Part shown: positions 8,595-17,251 of the stretch, piece after piece | Layout: every line of letters begins with the position of its first letter | Numbering within the stretch: the stretch's first letter is position 1 | Origin: Vicingaceae bacterium | Lineage (GTDB): Bacteria; Bacteroidota; Bacteroidia; Flavobacteriales_E; Vicingaceae | Direction: 5' to 3' | Assembly: GCA_019429185.1 (NCBI GenBank) | Contig: JAHYJH010000022.1 | Span: 1 to 33,103, forward strand | Length of the DNA stretch: 33,103 nucleotides | Notes under the pieces: model-generated | What the model was told of the DNA's origin: nothing | Databases searched by the model: none | What the model saw: the letters and a program-made list of their open reading frames with translations, nothing else | Program-made: the position numbers and the translations under genes

Positions 8595-9188
8595 ATGGGC
8601 TTAAGTATTCATTATAGTGGTAGTTTCAAAAAAAAAGCTTCATTAGAAGCAATGATAGAGGAAGTAAAAGATATTGCCGAAATTTACAAATGGGAATATA
8701 ATATAAGTGCTACTTGTTTTCCAAAAAACACATTTGGCAAAGCAGCCTACGATGGTAAGTTATACGGCATTTCGTTTACTCCTCCCAACAGCGAAACTAT
8801 TTCCTTGACCTTTTTATCTAATGGTAAAATGTGTTGCGGGGCTCGATTAAAATTTTTCGGTAATTCCGATAATGAAAATGACAAAATGTATTTAAATACG
8901 TTGAGTTCAAAGACACAGTATGCAGGAAGTACAGTTCACAAAATAGTTATTCATTTACTCAAGTATTTAAGCCAAAAATATTTTCAGGATTTTCAACTTA
9001 TTGATGAGGGCGATTATTGGGAAACAGGAGATGAAAAACTTTTAGAAAAGAATTTTAAAACTTATAATGACTTAATAGATGGGATAGCACATTCAATAAA
9101 TAATTATCCTATTAACAGTGCTGAATCATTTCCTGATTATTTTGAAAGAATATTAAAAATACTTAACGAAAAAAGAAATAAAAAATGA
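8595..9188 (+). CDS. hypothetical protein starting MGLSIHYSG
   Basis: A 197-residue soluble protein with no signal peptide. It opens with MGLSIHYSGSFKKK, a beginning I associate with a family of uncharacterised Bacteroidota proteins, followed by a helical stretch (residues ~15-35), a beta-rich middle with a CCGARLKFFG strand, and a charged helical tail (about 140-197, ending EKRNKK). No catalytic motif stands out. It lies between the two REP-like copies, 134 bases after the transposase and 27 bases before the next gene, with which it is probably cotranscribed. Its function is not recognised; it is presumably cargo or a neighbour of the IS200 insertion. Confidence 0.7.
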   Translation: MGLSIHYSGSFKKKASLEAMIEEVKDIAEIYKWEYNISATCFPKNTFGKAAYDGKLYGISFTPPNSETISLTFLSNGKMCCGARLKFFGNSDNENDKMYLNTLSSKTQYAGSTVHKIVIHLLKYLSQKYFQDFQLIDEGDYWETGDEKLLEKNFKTYNDLIDGIAHSINNYPINSAESFPDYFERILKILNEKRNKK

Positions 9189-9215
9189 TACTATCTTTAT
9201 TTAAAAGCAAATGAT

Positions 9216-10034
9216 ATGGAAAATAATGAAGACGAACTCAATAAGATTAGAATAGAGAACGAAATAAAGAAAATGAAACTTTCTTTAGAACATGGTGCAA
9301 ATTTTTCATCTTCTAATGAAAATAAGTTACCTCCCGAATTGGAAAGTCAGTGGCTAAATCATATACAGCAATATGAAGATGCTTTTGCCAATTCTAAAAT
9401 GATTTCAGTTTATGATTTTATTGGAAACCCAACATATAAATCTGTAAACGAAATCCCAAAAACTGAAATAAATGTTGAACTTAATAAGATTATAAAAATT
9501 CTTAATAAAAAAGGAATTGTTATAGATACTATTTGTGAGGTAGATGACAGCGAATTGTACCGATTTATTACTGAAGAATTGTTCAATGAAAAAATGGAGG
9601 ATATTAAAATTGAGGGAATGGTGCATCATTATATTTATGAAGAATTTCATCCCAATCATGAACATGATATTAAAACTCAGTGTGAAGAATTTATTGACGA
9701 ACTTTTAAATAAAAATTTCAAACTGAACCCCACTTATATATCTATTACAGATGAAATAAATACAAAAATCGGAGTAATCAAAAAAGAAGAGGCGGTAAAG
9801 AAAATGGAAGCGTTTAGAGATGAATTTAGCTCTTTTAACTTAGACCATTTCAACATAACCTCTTTGAAAATAACAGAAGATACCGCAGATGTTTATTTTG
9901 ATATAAACTACTCAGGTTGTTTGGAGGATAGTAATGAGAAAATAGTTTTTTCAGGAATAGGAAGTTTTAAACTAAAATACGAATATAGTTATTGGTGGAT
10001 TAGCAAGATAAATATTCCCCAATTCTGTCTTTAA
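9216..10034 (+). CDS. hypothetical protein with possible NTF2-like C-terminus
   Basis: A 272-residue acidic soluble protein. The N terminus (about 1-50) is charged and helical. The middle (about 95-165) contains an HHYIYEEFHPNHEHD segment rich in His and acidic residues that could bind metal. The last ~75 residues (ITSLKITEDTADVYFDINYS, then FKLKYEYSYWWISKINI) read like the curved sheet of an NTF2/SnoaL-like fold, which is inference from strand pattern only. No signal peptide is present. It follows the MGLSIHYSG gene by 27 bases, and its stop lies just before the second REP-like copy, so the element could act as its terminator. Function unknown. Confidence 0.65.
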   Translation: MENNEDELNKIRIENEIKKMKLSLEHGANFSSSNENKLPPELESQWLNHIQQYEDAFANSKMISVYDFIGNPTYKSVNEIPKTEINVELNKIIKILNKKGIVIDTICEVDDSELYRFITEELFNEKMEDIKIEGMVHHYIYEEFHPNHEHDIKTQCEEFIDELLNKNFKLNPTYISITDEINTKIGVIKKEEAVKKMEAFRDEFSSFNLDHFNITSLKITEDTADVYFDINYSGCLEDSNEKIVFSGIGSFKLKYEYSYWWISKINIPQFCL

Positions 10035-10035
10035 C

Positions 10036-10145
10036 TTTTTTTTATCAGTGGCTAAAGCCAAACTGTAATAGATTTGAAAGCAATCTTTTACAGTTGCTTT
10101 TAAGCAACTGATAAAAAAAAGTATACCCAAGTGGCTTTAGCCACA
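10036..10145 (+). repeat. REP-like three-hairpin element, copy 2
   Basis: Same orientation and architecture as the copy at 7902-8010: left hairpin 10049-10053 with 10056-10060, central stem 10091-10099 with 10102-10110 (extended by a bulged T/A stem), and right hairpin 10131-10136 with 10139-10144. It carries no transposase behind it; a DUF1801 gene starts 17 bases later. Most substitutions relative to copy 1 fall outside the stems. It looks like a non-autonomous copy. Confidence 0.83.
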
Positions 10146-10161
10146 TTTAAACAATAACCAG

Positions 10162-10632
10162 ATGAAAGCACAAGGCAAAACCGTTAAAGATATTTTGTTA
10201 AACCTGCCCGAGGACAGGCTTGAACCTTTTAATAAACTGCACAATGTAATTGTAATAAACCTTCCTAAAGGATTTGAACCCGCCATTAGTTACGGTGGAC
10301 TGGGTTATGTGGTGCCGCATAAACTTTACCCCGCAGGTTACCATTGTAAGCCTGAAGAACCACTACCTTTTGCTGGTATAGCCTCGCAAAAAGGGTCTAT
10401 TAATTTTTATCACATGGGGATTTATGCTAATCCAAAACTATTAAACTGGTTTGTGAGCGAATATCCTAAACACAGCAAACAAAAACTGGATATGGGTAAG
10501 AGTTGTGTTCGTTTTAAAAAATTAGAAGATATTCCCTATAAACTTATAGGCGAATTAATAAAAAAAATGAGTGCAAAAGAATGGATTGAGATGTATGAAG
10601 AAAAATTTGTACCAAAATCAAAAAAAAAGTAA
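10162..10632 (+). CDS. DUF1801 domain protein
   Basis: A 156-residue protein with the DUF1801 (YdhG-like) pattern: a short N-terminal helix, LNLPEDRLEPFNKLHNVI, then EPAISYGGLGYVVP, a beta sheet through FAGIASQKGSINFYHMGIY, and the closing GKSCVRFKKLEDIPYKLIGELI. The biochemical role of this family is not established; the fold is related to small ligand-binding or iron-chaperone-like domains. The tail is Lys-rich (VPKSKKK). It begins just after the second REP-like copy, which may supply or disturb its leader. It seems monocistronic. Confidence 0.85.
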   Translation: MKAQGKTVKDILLNLPEDRLEPFNKLHNVIVINLPKGFEPAISYGGLGYVVPHKLYPAGYHCKPEEPLPFAGIASQKGSINFYHMGIYANPKLLNWFVSEYPKHSKQKLDMGKSCVRFKKLEDIPYKLIGELIKKMSAKEWIEMYEEKFVPKSKKK

Positions 10633-10763
10633 GCGTTATTGTTAGCTTTATAGCAACAACATTTCCATATACTTCCAATTCAAGTTGCATTTAAGCACCT
10701 AACTATTGCATACAAATAATTATTAATTTAGCACCTTTAAAAATTACCTAAATTCATTTTTCA

Positions 10764-11840
10764 ATGAACAAAAACAATTATTGTGTAATTATGGCTGGCG
10801 GCATTGGAAGCCGATTTTGGCCCATGAGTAGAACTGCACATCCTAAACAATTTTTAGATATTTTAGGCACTGGAGAAACGCTGTTACAACAAACTTTTAA
10901 TAGATTAAAGAAAATTTGTCCTGAAAAAAACATCTACATTGTTACCAATGACATTTATAAAAATTTAATATTTGAACAACTCGAAGGCATTACCGAAGAA
11001 CAAGTGTTGTGCGAACCTTCTAGAAAAAATACAGCTCCTTGCATTGCCTATGCTAATTTTAAGATTGCATCTAAAAATCCAAATGCAACTATTTTAGTCG
11101 CTCCTGCCGATCATCTAATTCTTAAAGAAGATGAGTTTATTCGCATTGCTAATTTAGCGTTGGATTATACTTCTAAAAATGATTGTTTGCTTACACTTGG
11201 AATTACTCCAACTCGTCCAGATACTGGTTATGGCTACATACAATTTCTAGAATCTGACGATTACGTAAAAAAAGTAAAAACTTTTACCGAGAAACCTGAT
11301 TTAGAATTAGCAAAAAAATTTGTTAGTAGTGGCGATTTTGCTTGGAATTCGGGAATGTTTGTTTGGAGTTTAAAAAGCATTCAAAAAGCCTTTGAAACAC
11401 ACCTTCCATCTATCTATCAATTGTTTTATGATGAAAGAAATGCTTTTAATACTGAAAAAGAAGACCTCGCTATTAAAAACATTTATGCCGTTTGTAAAAA
11501 CATTTCCATTGATTATGGTATCATGGAAAAATCAAAAAATGTTTATTTAATTAGTGCCGATATTGGTTGGTCTGACTTAGGCACTTGGGGTTCTATTTAC
11601 ACACACTTGGAACATGATGAAAACAAGAACGCTGTAGTTGGAAAAAATGTGATGCTTTATGATTCCAAAGAAAATATTATAAATGTTCCAAACAAAAAAC
11701 TTGTAGTTTTACAAGGATTAACAGATTATATTGTAGTGGAATCAGACAATATTTTATTGGTTTGCAAAAAAGAAGAAGAACAAAAAATCAAACAATTTGT
11801 AAATGATATTAAGCTAACGAAAAGTGAAAAATATTATTAA
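10764..11840 (+). CDS. manC: mannose-1-phosphate guanylyltransferase
   Basis: A 358-residue enzyme that makes GDP-mannose from mannose-1-phosphate and GTP for surface polysaccharide and glycoprotein synthesis. The nucleotidyltransferase signature GGIGSRFWPMSRTAHPKQFLD is near the N terminus, followed by APADHLI (metal-binding Asp region), the sugar-binding FTEKPDLELAK and WNSGMFVW blocks, and the SADIGWSDLGTWGS motif. It is the short, GMP-only form: there is no C-terminal cupin phosphomannose-isomerase domain as in bifunctional ManC. No other sugar-nucleotide genes adjoin it. Confidence 0.93.
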   Translation: MNKNNYCVIMAGGIGSRFWPMSRTAHPKQFLDILGTGETLLQQTFNRLKKICPEKNIYIVTNDIYKNLIFEQLEGITEEQVLCEPSRKNTAPCIAYANFKIASKNPNATILVAPADHLILKEDEFIRIANLALDYTSKNDCLLTLGITPTRPDTGYGYIQFLESDDYVKKVKTFTEKPDLELAKKFVSSGDFAWNSGMFVWSLKSIQKAFETHLPSIYQLFYDERNAFNTEKEDLAIKNIYAVCKNISIDYGIMEKSKNVYLISADIGWSDLGTWGSIYTHLEHDENKNAVVGKNVMLYDSKENIINVPNKKLVVLQGLTDYIVVESDNILLVCKKEEEQKIKQFVNDIKLTKSEKYY

Positions 11841-12021
11841 TTGAGGAGTTACGATTACGAAATATAAAAAAAAGGTACTATTCGGGTACTAATGAAAAAA
11901 ACTACAAAAACTTGCCTAAAATATGTAACAAGGAGTCATGACCTTGCTTCATAAAGCTTCATGTTTTTGTGGCAGAAATAATCAAACAACCCGAACAGTA
12001 ACAAAAAAAGAATTTTTCTAA

Positions 12022-12834
12022 ATGAGCAAAAAAGAATCAGAAGAAGAAAAAAAAGAAATGTCTTTCTTAGACCATTTAGAAGTATTGCGTTGGCATTTAG
12101 TTCGTTCAACCATAGCTGTTATCCTATTTGCTTCGTTGGCTTTTATTTATAAATCAATTTTATTTGATGACATCATTCTTGCTCAAAAAAATGCTGACTT
12201 TTGGACCTATCAACTGTTTTGTAAATTTTCAAACCTCATAGGAAAAGGAGATGCTCTTTGTTTAGGAGATATAAAATTCAGCTTAATCAATCTAACAATG
12301 AGTGGGCAATTTACCATTCACATCATGACTTCCATCATTGCTGGAATAGTGTTGGCTTTTCCTTATTTATTATTCGAGATTTGGCGATTCATTAGACCCG
12401 CACTAGAAAAAAAAGAACGAAAATATGCTACGGCTCTAATTTTTTCAGGCTCATTTTTATTTTCTCTTGGAATTTTATTTGGCTACTATTTCATTTCTCC
12501 ACTTTCAGTTCAATTTTTAGGTAATTATGTGGTAAGTGATTTGGTTGAAAACAATATAAGCATACAATCTTTTATCTCAACCGTAACTACCATCACATTG
12601 GCTTGTGGACTTGTATTTGAATTACCCTTATTGGTATATTTCCTTTCAAAAATGGGCATTCTAACCCCTGAAATAATGCGTAAATACAGAAAAATAGCCA
12701 TTGTATCCACGCTAATTTTATCAGCAGTGATAACACCTCCTGATATTTCAAGTCAAATATTATTAACAGTTCCATTACTTATTCTTTATGAAGTTAGTAT
12801 CTTCATTTCTAAAATAGTAAATTCTAAATCCTAA
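12022..12834 (+). CDS. tatC: Sec-independent protein translocase TatC
   Basis: A 270-residue integral membrane receptor of the twin-arginine pathway, which exports folded proteins. The N-terminal cytosolic motif [12 protein letters not shown] matches the TatC signal-peptide-binding region (HLxELR in others), and the family motif around [24 protein letters not shown] follows the second membrane segment. Six hydrophobic segments can be traced. No tatA/tatB lies in the window. The stop codon lies inside a TAAATCC-type heptamer array that runs up to lptB, 11 bases later. The two genes are probably cotranscribed. Confidence 0.95.
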   Translation: MSKKESEEEKKEMSFLDHLEVLRWHLVRSTIAVILFASLAFIYKSILFDDIILAQKNADFWTYQLFCKFSNLIGKGDALCLGDIKFSLINLTMSGQFTIHIMTSIIAGIVLAFPYLLFEIWRFIRPALEKKERKYATALIFSGSFLFSLGILFGYYFISPLSVQFLGNYVVSDLVENNISIQSFISTVTTITLACGLVFELPLLVYFLSKMGILTPEIMRKYRKIAIVSTLILSAVITPPDISSQILLTVPLLILYEVSIFISKIVNSKS

Positions 12835-12845
12835 ATCCTAAATCT
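12818..12845 (+). repeat. four-copy heptamer array across tatC end / lptB leader
   Basis: Four consecutive 7-mers: TAAATTC, TAAATCC, TAAATCC, TAAATCT. The tatC stop is the TAA of the third unit and lptB ATG follows the last one directly. Since 7 is not a multiple of 3, a gain or loss of a unit before the stop would alter the tatC tail, or the spacing to lptB. Confidence 0.8.
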
Positions 12846-13577
12846 ATGATTCTAAGAGCCGAAAATATTTTCAAGAAATATGGCGACAGAACTGTTGTTA
12901 ATAATGTTTCTGTTGAAGTTAAACAAGGCGAAATTGTGGGGCTACTTGGTCCAAATGGAGCTGGAAAAACAACTTCATTTTACATGATAGTAGGTTTGGT
13001 TCATCCAAATGAAGGTAAGATATTTTTGGACGATGTAGATATTACTAAACTTCCAATGTATAAACGAGCTCAAATGGGCGTTGGCTATCTTCCTCAAGAA
13101 GTTTCTGTTTTTAGAAAATTGAGTGTAGAAGACAACATAAGTGCTATTTTAGAAATGATGAATCTTACTAAGGCTCAACAAAAAGAAAAATTAGAAGCCC
13201 TTATTGAAGAATTTGGTCTTAGTCATGTTCGAAAAAATTTAGGCGATAATTTATCTGGTGGCGAAAAAAGAAGAACAGAAATTGCCCGAGCTCTTGCTTC
13301 CGACCCTAGCTTTATTTTACTCGATGAACCATTTGCTGGAGTTGATCCTATTGCTGTTGAGGACATTCAGCACATTGTTGCTAAGCTCAAAAACAAAAAT
13401 ATAGGGATTTTAATAACCGATCATAATGTGCAAGAAACACTTAGCATAACGGATAGGGCTTATTTGCTATTTGAAGGAAGTATTTTAAAGGCTGGCACAG
13501 CAGAAGAACTTGCTTCTGATGAACAGGTTAGAAGGGTTTATTTAGGTAAAAACTTTGAGTTAAAACGAAAAAATTAA
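12846..13577 (+). CDS. lptB: LPS export ABC transporter ATPase LptB
   Basis: A 243-residue cytoplasmic ATPase that drives lipopolysaccharide extraction by LptFG. Walker A is [18 protein letters not shown], followed by the very LptB-specific [28 protein letters not shown] stretch around the Q-loop, the signature [15 protein letters not shown], Walker [14 protein letters not shown] and the H-loop ITDHNVQET. Length and motifs are complete. It lies between tatC and comEC with 11 and 0 spacer bases, an arrangement suggesting one transcript. LptFG, LptC and LptA are not in the window. Confidence 0.95.
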   Translation: MILRAENIFKKYGDRTVVNNVSVEVKQGEIVGLLGPNGAGKTTSFYMIVGLVHPNEGKIFLDDVDITKLPMYKRAQMGVGYLPQEVSVFRKLSVEDNISAILEMMNLTKAQQKEKLEALIEEFGLSHVRKNLGDNLSGGEKRRTEIARALASDPSFILLDEPFAGVDPIAVEDIQHIVAKLKNKNIGILITDHNVQETLSITDRAYLLFEGSILKAGTAEELASDEQVRRVYLGKNFELKRKN

Positions 13578-15689
13578 TTGTTAAATTCATTTCCATTAGT
13601 TCGTCTTTTACTTCCTTTTGTTATAGGAATTGTAGTTGCTATTTATTTACCTTCAAACGCAATTTATCCTTTTTCAGCTTTCACATTCCTATTTATAATT
13701 ACACTCCTTTCTCTTCTAATTAAAAATTACAAGTTAAAATATGTATTTGGAATTCTTGTACATATAAATTTATTGTTAGCAGGTTATTCACTAACTTCTT
13801 TTAAAGCAGAAAACAAAATAGTAACCAATAATAATTCAAACGATAATCAATTTATTATTGCTGAAATTAGTGAACCTATTGCTGTTAAAGAAAAAAGCAT
13901 AAAAGCAATTTTAACCATTAAAGGTATTAAGAGTAAACAAAATTGGCTGAAATCCGAAGGAAAAGCCATTATCTATCTTCAAAAAGATAGCCTTTCAATT
14001 CAACTAAAAGCCAATGATATTATTGCTTTTGAGCCTATGCTAAAAGATGTTCCTCCGCCTCAAAACCCCAATGAATTTGATTTTAGAAACTATTTAGCCT
14101 ATCATCTTATTTACCAACAAGCCTACCTAAAAACCTCAAATTGGACTATCCTAAAAAAGGCTACCAACCTTTCAATTTTTGCTTGGGCTAGTGAAACACG
14201 TAAAAATCTAATTAATAAATTAGAAAATTTAGGTATAAAAGATGATCGGTTGCATGTTGCATCTGCCTTAATATTAGGATATAAGGATGATATCGATGCT
14301 CAACTTAAAAATGCTTACTCAAGTGCTGGAGCTATGCACGTTTTGGCTGTTTCTGGACTTCATGTTGGTATTATTTTTCTCATATTTAATCAACTTCTTC
14401 TCTTTCTTCATAAAATAAAATATGGAAAATACATTCAAGGCGTTTTATTAATTCTTATTTTATGGGTTTATGCCTTGCTCACAAGACTTTCCCCTTCGGT
14501 AATGCGTGCTGCAACCATGTTTAGTTTCATTGTTGGAGCTAAAATGACAAATAGAAATTCTAACTTTTTTAATACCCTAGCCGCATCAGCATTAACGCTA
14601 TTGTTGTTTAATCCATTGTTAATCATGGAAGTTGGATTTCAACTATCCTATTTAGCCGTAATTGGCATTGTTGTTATTCAACCATTAATCTATCATTTAT
14701 ATTACACCAAATGGTGGCTTTTGGATAAAATTTGGGAACTTACAGCTGTTTCAATTGCAGCTCAACTAGCAACATTTCCTTTAGGATTATATTATTTTCA
14801 TCAATTTCCAAACTATTTTTTGCTATCAAACCTAATTGTGATTCCGTTGGCTATAGGAATTTTATATTTAGGATTGCTTGTATTGGCTTTATCTCCGATT
14901 CCTGTGCTTGCCTCTTTTTTGGCAAAAGTGTTAGATTATGTTATTTTATTTCTTAATAAATCTGTCATTTACATTGATGAGCTTCCTTATTCTTTAAGTC
15001 AAAACATTAAATTTAATTTATTAGATAACTATTTAACTTACACAACAATAATACTTATTATCTTACTAATTAATTTAAGGAAATACATTTACTTTTCAAC
15101 GGCTTCAATTTGCATTATCTTACTTTTAGGATTACGTTTATGGGGTAATTACAATGAATTAAATCAAAAAGTTTTCACTGTTTATAACATTCCACAACAT
15201 ACTTCAATTAATTTTATTGATGGAAGCGATAACATCTTAGTTTCGGATTTTAAGATGAAAGAAAACAAAAGTAAGTTACTCTTTCATGTTCAGAACAACT
15301 GGATACAAAAAGGCGTTGAGTCTGAAAAAATCATCAACATCAATAAGTTAACAAAAAGAAACCAACTTTCTAATTTATATACACTTAACAGTGAAATTCT
15401 TTTTAATAAAGAAGCCTATTTTCAATTCTATGATAAAAAAATTGCTCTTATTACTACTAATTTTCAGCTGCCTAAAGTAACAAAACCATTGAAACTTGAT
15501 TATTTAATCATTACTCAAAACACCAAGCATAAAATCAAAGACTTATCAACCGTCTTTCAACCCAAAAAAATAATTATTGATGCTTCTAATTCCAATTTCG
15601 TTACTAAAAAATTAAAATCAGAAGCAGAAGAATTAAACATTGATTGTTGGTCTGTTCCTGATGATGGAGCTTTTGAAATATACTTTTAA
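13578..15689 (+). CDS. comEC: ComEC/Rec2-family DNA-uptake membrane protein
   Basis: A 703-residue polytopic membrane protein, likely the inner-membrane channel for ssDNA uptake. The N-terminal hydrophobic segments and DUF4131-type beta domain (to ~residue 200) precede the Competence domain, recognised by ASALILGYKDDIDAQLKNAYSSAGAMHVLAVSGLHVGI-type sequence (DNA-channel family core around residues 225-265) and about eight more membrane spans to residue ~520. The C-terminal ~180 residues stand where the metallo-beta-lactamase domain of longer ComEC proteins lies, but no HxHxDH motif is present, so any nuclease activity of that domain is probably lost. It starts with TTG directly after the lptB stop, with no ATG near the conserved start. 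Confidence 0.88.
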   Translation: MLNSFPLVRLLLPFVIGIVVAIYLPSNAIYPFSAFTFLFIITLLSLLIKNYKLKYVFGILVHINLLLAGYSLTSFKAENKIVTNNNSNDNQFIIAEISEPIAVKEKSIKAILTIKGIKSKQNWLKSEGKAIIYLQKDSLSIQLKANDIIAFEPMLKDVPPPQNPNEFDFRNYLAYHLIYQQAYLKTSNWTILKKATNLSIFAWASETRKNLINKLENLGIKDDRLHVASALILGYKDDIDAQLKNAYSSAGAMHVLAVSGLHVGIIFLIFNQLLLFLHKIKYGKYIQGVLLILILWVYALLTRLSPSVMRAATMFSFIVGAKMTNRNSNFFNTLAASALTLLLFNPLLIMEVGFQLSYLAVIGIVVIQPLIYHLYYTKWWLLDKIWELTAVSIAAQLATFPLGLYYFHQFPNYFLLSNLIVIPLAIGILYLGLLVLALSPIPVLASFLAKVLDYVILFLNKSVIYIDELPYSLSQNIKFNLLDNYLTYTTIILIILLINLRKYIYFSTASICIILLLGLRLWGNYNELNQKVFTVYNIPQHTSINFIDGSDNILVSDFKMKENKSKLLFHVQNNWIQKGVESEKIININKLTKRNQLSNLYTLNSEILFNKEAYFQFYDKKIALITTNFQLPKVTKPLKLDYLIITQNTKHKIKDLSTVFQPKKIIIDASNSNFVTKKLKSEAEELNIDCWSVPDDGAFEIYF

Positions 15690-15721
15690 CCAACTGTTAA
15701 GTGTTTGATTGATGGAGGATT

Positions 15722-17209
15722 TTATCCAACAACCTTTCGGTTAAGCACTAAACTTTGATTAACGGCAACACTTTTATTTTTGACTTTAAAACCATTATTA
15801 CTTATAGAAAATGTTACATACCCGCTTTCTTCTTTTTCATTCGTATTCTTCTGCCTTTCACCTTTACTGATTTTTGTCATTAATAACTCTAATTCTGCAT
15901 TCATTTTCATGTTACGTTCTTCTTTTCTTCTTAAAATTCCTATACAAGCTTTAGGGCTTAAATAGAATTTGTCAAGAGCATGATTAGGCTCTATAATATT
16001 CTTTAAATTACCTTCAATTGGATTGTTTGATATAGCAGAAGAGTTTAAATATCCATAATGACTAATTTGATTAATTCCATCAAGTAAATAGAGTAACGCG
16101 TTTTGTTTGTTCTTTTTTGGTTGAACAAATTTTTGCCATTCAGTAAATCCGTTTTTAATTTTATTATCGACAAACTCACTTATTTTACTACCAATCCATT
16201 TAACCACAGGAACGGCCCAAGAATTGCCAACAGCTTGAAATCTTTTTGTATGGCTATTTCCATTAATTTTTGTGTAGTTATCAGGAAAGCCCATTAATCG
16301 CTCACACTCCAAGGGAGTAAAACGTCTAATTTTATCATTTTCTGCTATATATAATGATCCATTATAGGCTGCTGCATTTCCGTTCCATTTTGTACCGTAG
16401 GCGGCATATAAACAATCCGTATATTCTCTGAATATTTCAAATTTAACTCCTTGCTTGTAAAACACCTTTTCATTTTTAATCCCTTTCTCTTGATTATTTA
16501 TTGAAAATAAATCAGGAATATTTAATGTTGGTTTTTTAGCATTTAATTTTACTTCTTTCACAATGTCTTTGTTGTCAAACTCAAAAAGTACCTGATCGGG
16601 TTTAAAACCTTTGCCACCAGCAAGAACATACAGTCTTTTTCTTTGTTGTGGTAATCCAAAATATTTAGCATCAATAACTCTCCATGCTACATTCCTTTCT
16701 TTACCCTCTAAATATCCTGATTTAGACCATTTATCAACTTTAATTTCTTCATCATAACCTGCTAAACCTGCAATAAAATTACCAAAAGCATTTGTTCTAT
16801 CGTTTAATACCCCTTCAACATTCTCCCAAAGAACTATGCTTTTTTCTTTTCCTCTTTCTAACCTAATTTTATCAATTGCATTGGCTATTTCAATAAATGT
16901 TATCGTTAGTTGCCCCCTTTCATCCGCAAGTCCATTTTTCCATCCTGCTAAAGAAAATGCTTGACAAGGTGTTCCTCCGCAAAATAAGTCAGGAGCTTCA
17001 ATTTCTCCGCAAAGAATTGCATTAGGAATATTTATCATATCCCCAACATTTGGAATGTTAGGAAAATGATGTTCAAGTACTTTTGAAGGAAATTCCGCAA
17101 TTTCTGAACTCCATAATTGCTTAAACCCATAAGGGGAAAAAGCTAATTGAGAGGCTTCTATTCCTGAACAGACACTGCCAAATGTTAAATTTCCTTTCAT
17201 ATTTTTCAT
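15722..17209 (-). CDS. type II DNA (cytosine-5) methyltransferase
   Basis: A 495-residue C5 methyltransferase, the protective partner of the adjacent endonuclease. Conserved blocks: motif I FGSVCSGIEA (10-19), motif IV GGTPCQAFS with catalytic C82, motif VI ENVEG (129-133), motif VIII QQRKR (188-192), motif IX FTPLECERLMGFPD (297-310) and motif X QAVGNSWAVP (325-334). The variable target region between about 200 and 290 sets specificity, which cannot be read by eye. A ~150-residue C-terminal extension contains FYLSPKACIGILRR (415-428), a signature I associate with phage and prophage cytosine methylases. A second ATG at 17200 is possible. Its own -7 box lies just upstream. Confidence 0.93.
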   Translation of the reverse strand: MKNMKGNLTFGSVCSGIEASQLAFSPYGFKQLWSSEIAEFPSKVLEHHFPNIPNVGDMINIPNAILCGEIEAPDLFCGGTPCQAFSLAGWKNGLADERGQLTITFIEIANAIDKIRLERGKEKSIVLWENVEGVLNDRTNAFGNFIAGLAGYDEEIKVDKWSKSGYLEGKERNVAWRVIDAKYFGLPQQRKRLYVLAGGKGFKPDQVLFEFDNKDIVKEVKLNAKKPTLNIPDLFSINNQEKGIKNEKVFYKQGVKFEIFREYTDCLYAAYGTKWNGNAAAYNGSLYIAENDKIRRFTPLECERLMGFPDNYTKINGNSHTKRFQAVGNSWAVPVVKWIGSKISEFVDNKIKNGFTEWQKFVQPKKNKQNALLYLLDGINQISHYGYLNSSAISNNPIEGNLKNIIEPNHALDKFYLSPKACIGILRRKEERNMKMNAELELLMTKISKGERQKNTNEKEESGYVTFSISNNGFKVKNKSVAVNQSLVLNRKVVG

Positions 17210-17214
17210 TTATG

Positions 17215-17222
17215 CAAATTTA
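17215..17222 (-). promoter_or_regulatory. -7 box TAAATTTG for the methyltransferase
   Basis: An exact TAnnTTTG match read on the minus strand, five bases before ATG 17209, which implies a leaderless or nearly leaderless mRNA, or use of ATG 17200. It lies directly downstream of the shared box at 17224-17239. Confidence 0.55.
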
Positions 17223-17223
17223 C

Positions 17224-17239
17224 AAATGATAATTATAGT
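17224..17239 (-). promoter_or_regulatory. candidate controller box upstream of methyltransferase
   Basis: Read on the minus strand this is ACTATAATTATCATTT, matching 15 of 16 bases with 18427-18442 (ACTATAATTAGCATTT, plus strand) beside the controller promoter. It abuts the -7 box and would cover the -33 zone. The two flanking TATGCAAATT copies (17211-17220 and 17239-17248) are an additional direct repeat. A/T richness raises the chance of coincidence. Confidence 0.5.
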
Positions 17240-17251
17240 ATGCAAATTGAT

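Larger units (their letters stand above)
7902..10145 (+). mobile_element. possible composite IS200-like/REP island
   Basis: Two direct copies of the same three-hairpin element bracket an IS200-type transposase gene and two unrecognised genes. This could be one mobile unit with cargo, or one IS200-like insertion plus an independent REP copy. No target-site duplication can be judged, because IS200-family elements usually make none. The boundaries are those of the two repeats. Confidence 0.4.

Noticed and set aside
7902-10145. CRISPR-like or attC-like interpretation of the repeated hairpins
   Set aside because: There are only two copies 2 kb apart with genes between them, no short regular spacers, no cas or integrase gene, and a single-strand transposase adjacent.
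11841-12021. Possible RNA element between manC and tatC (CAAGG/CCTTG stem and small AAGC pairs)
   Set aside because: The stems are only 4-5 bp and match no riboswitch or ncRNA family that I can recognise.
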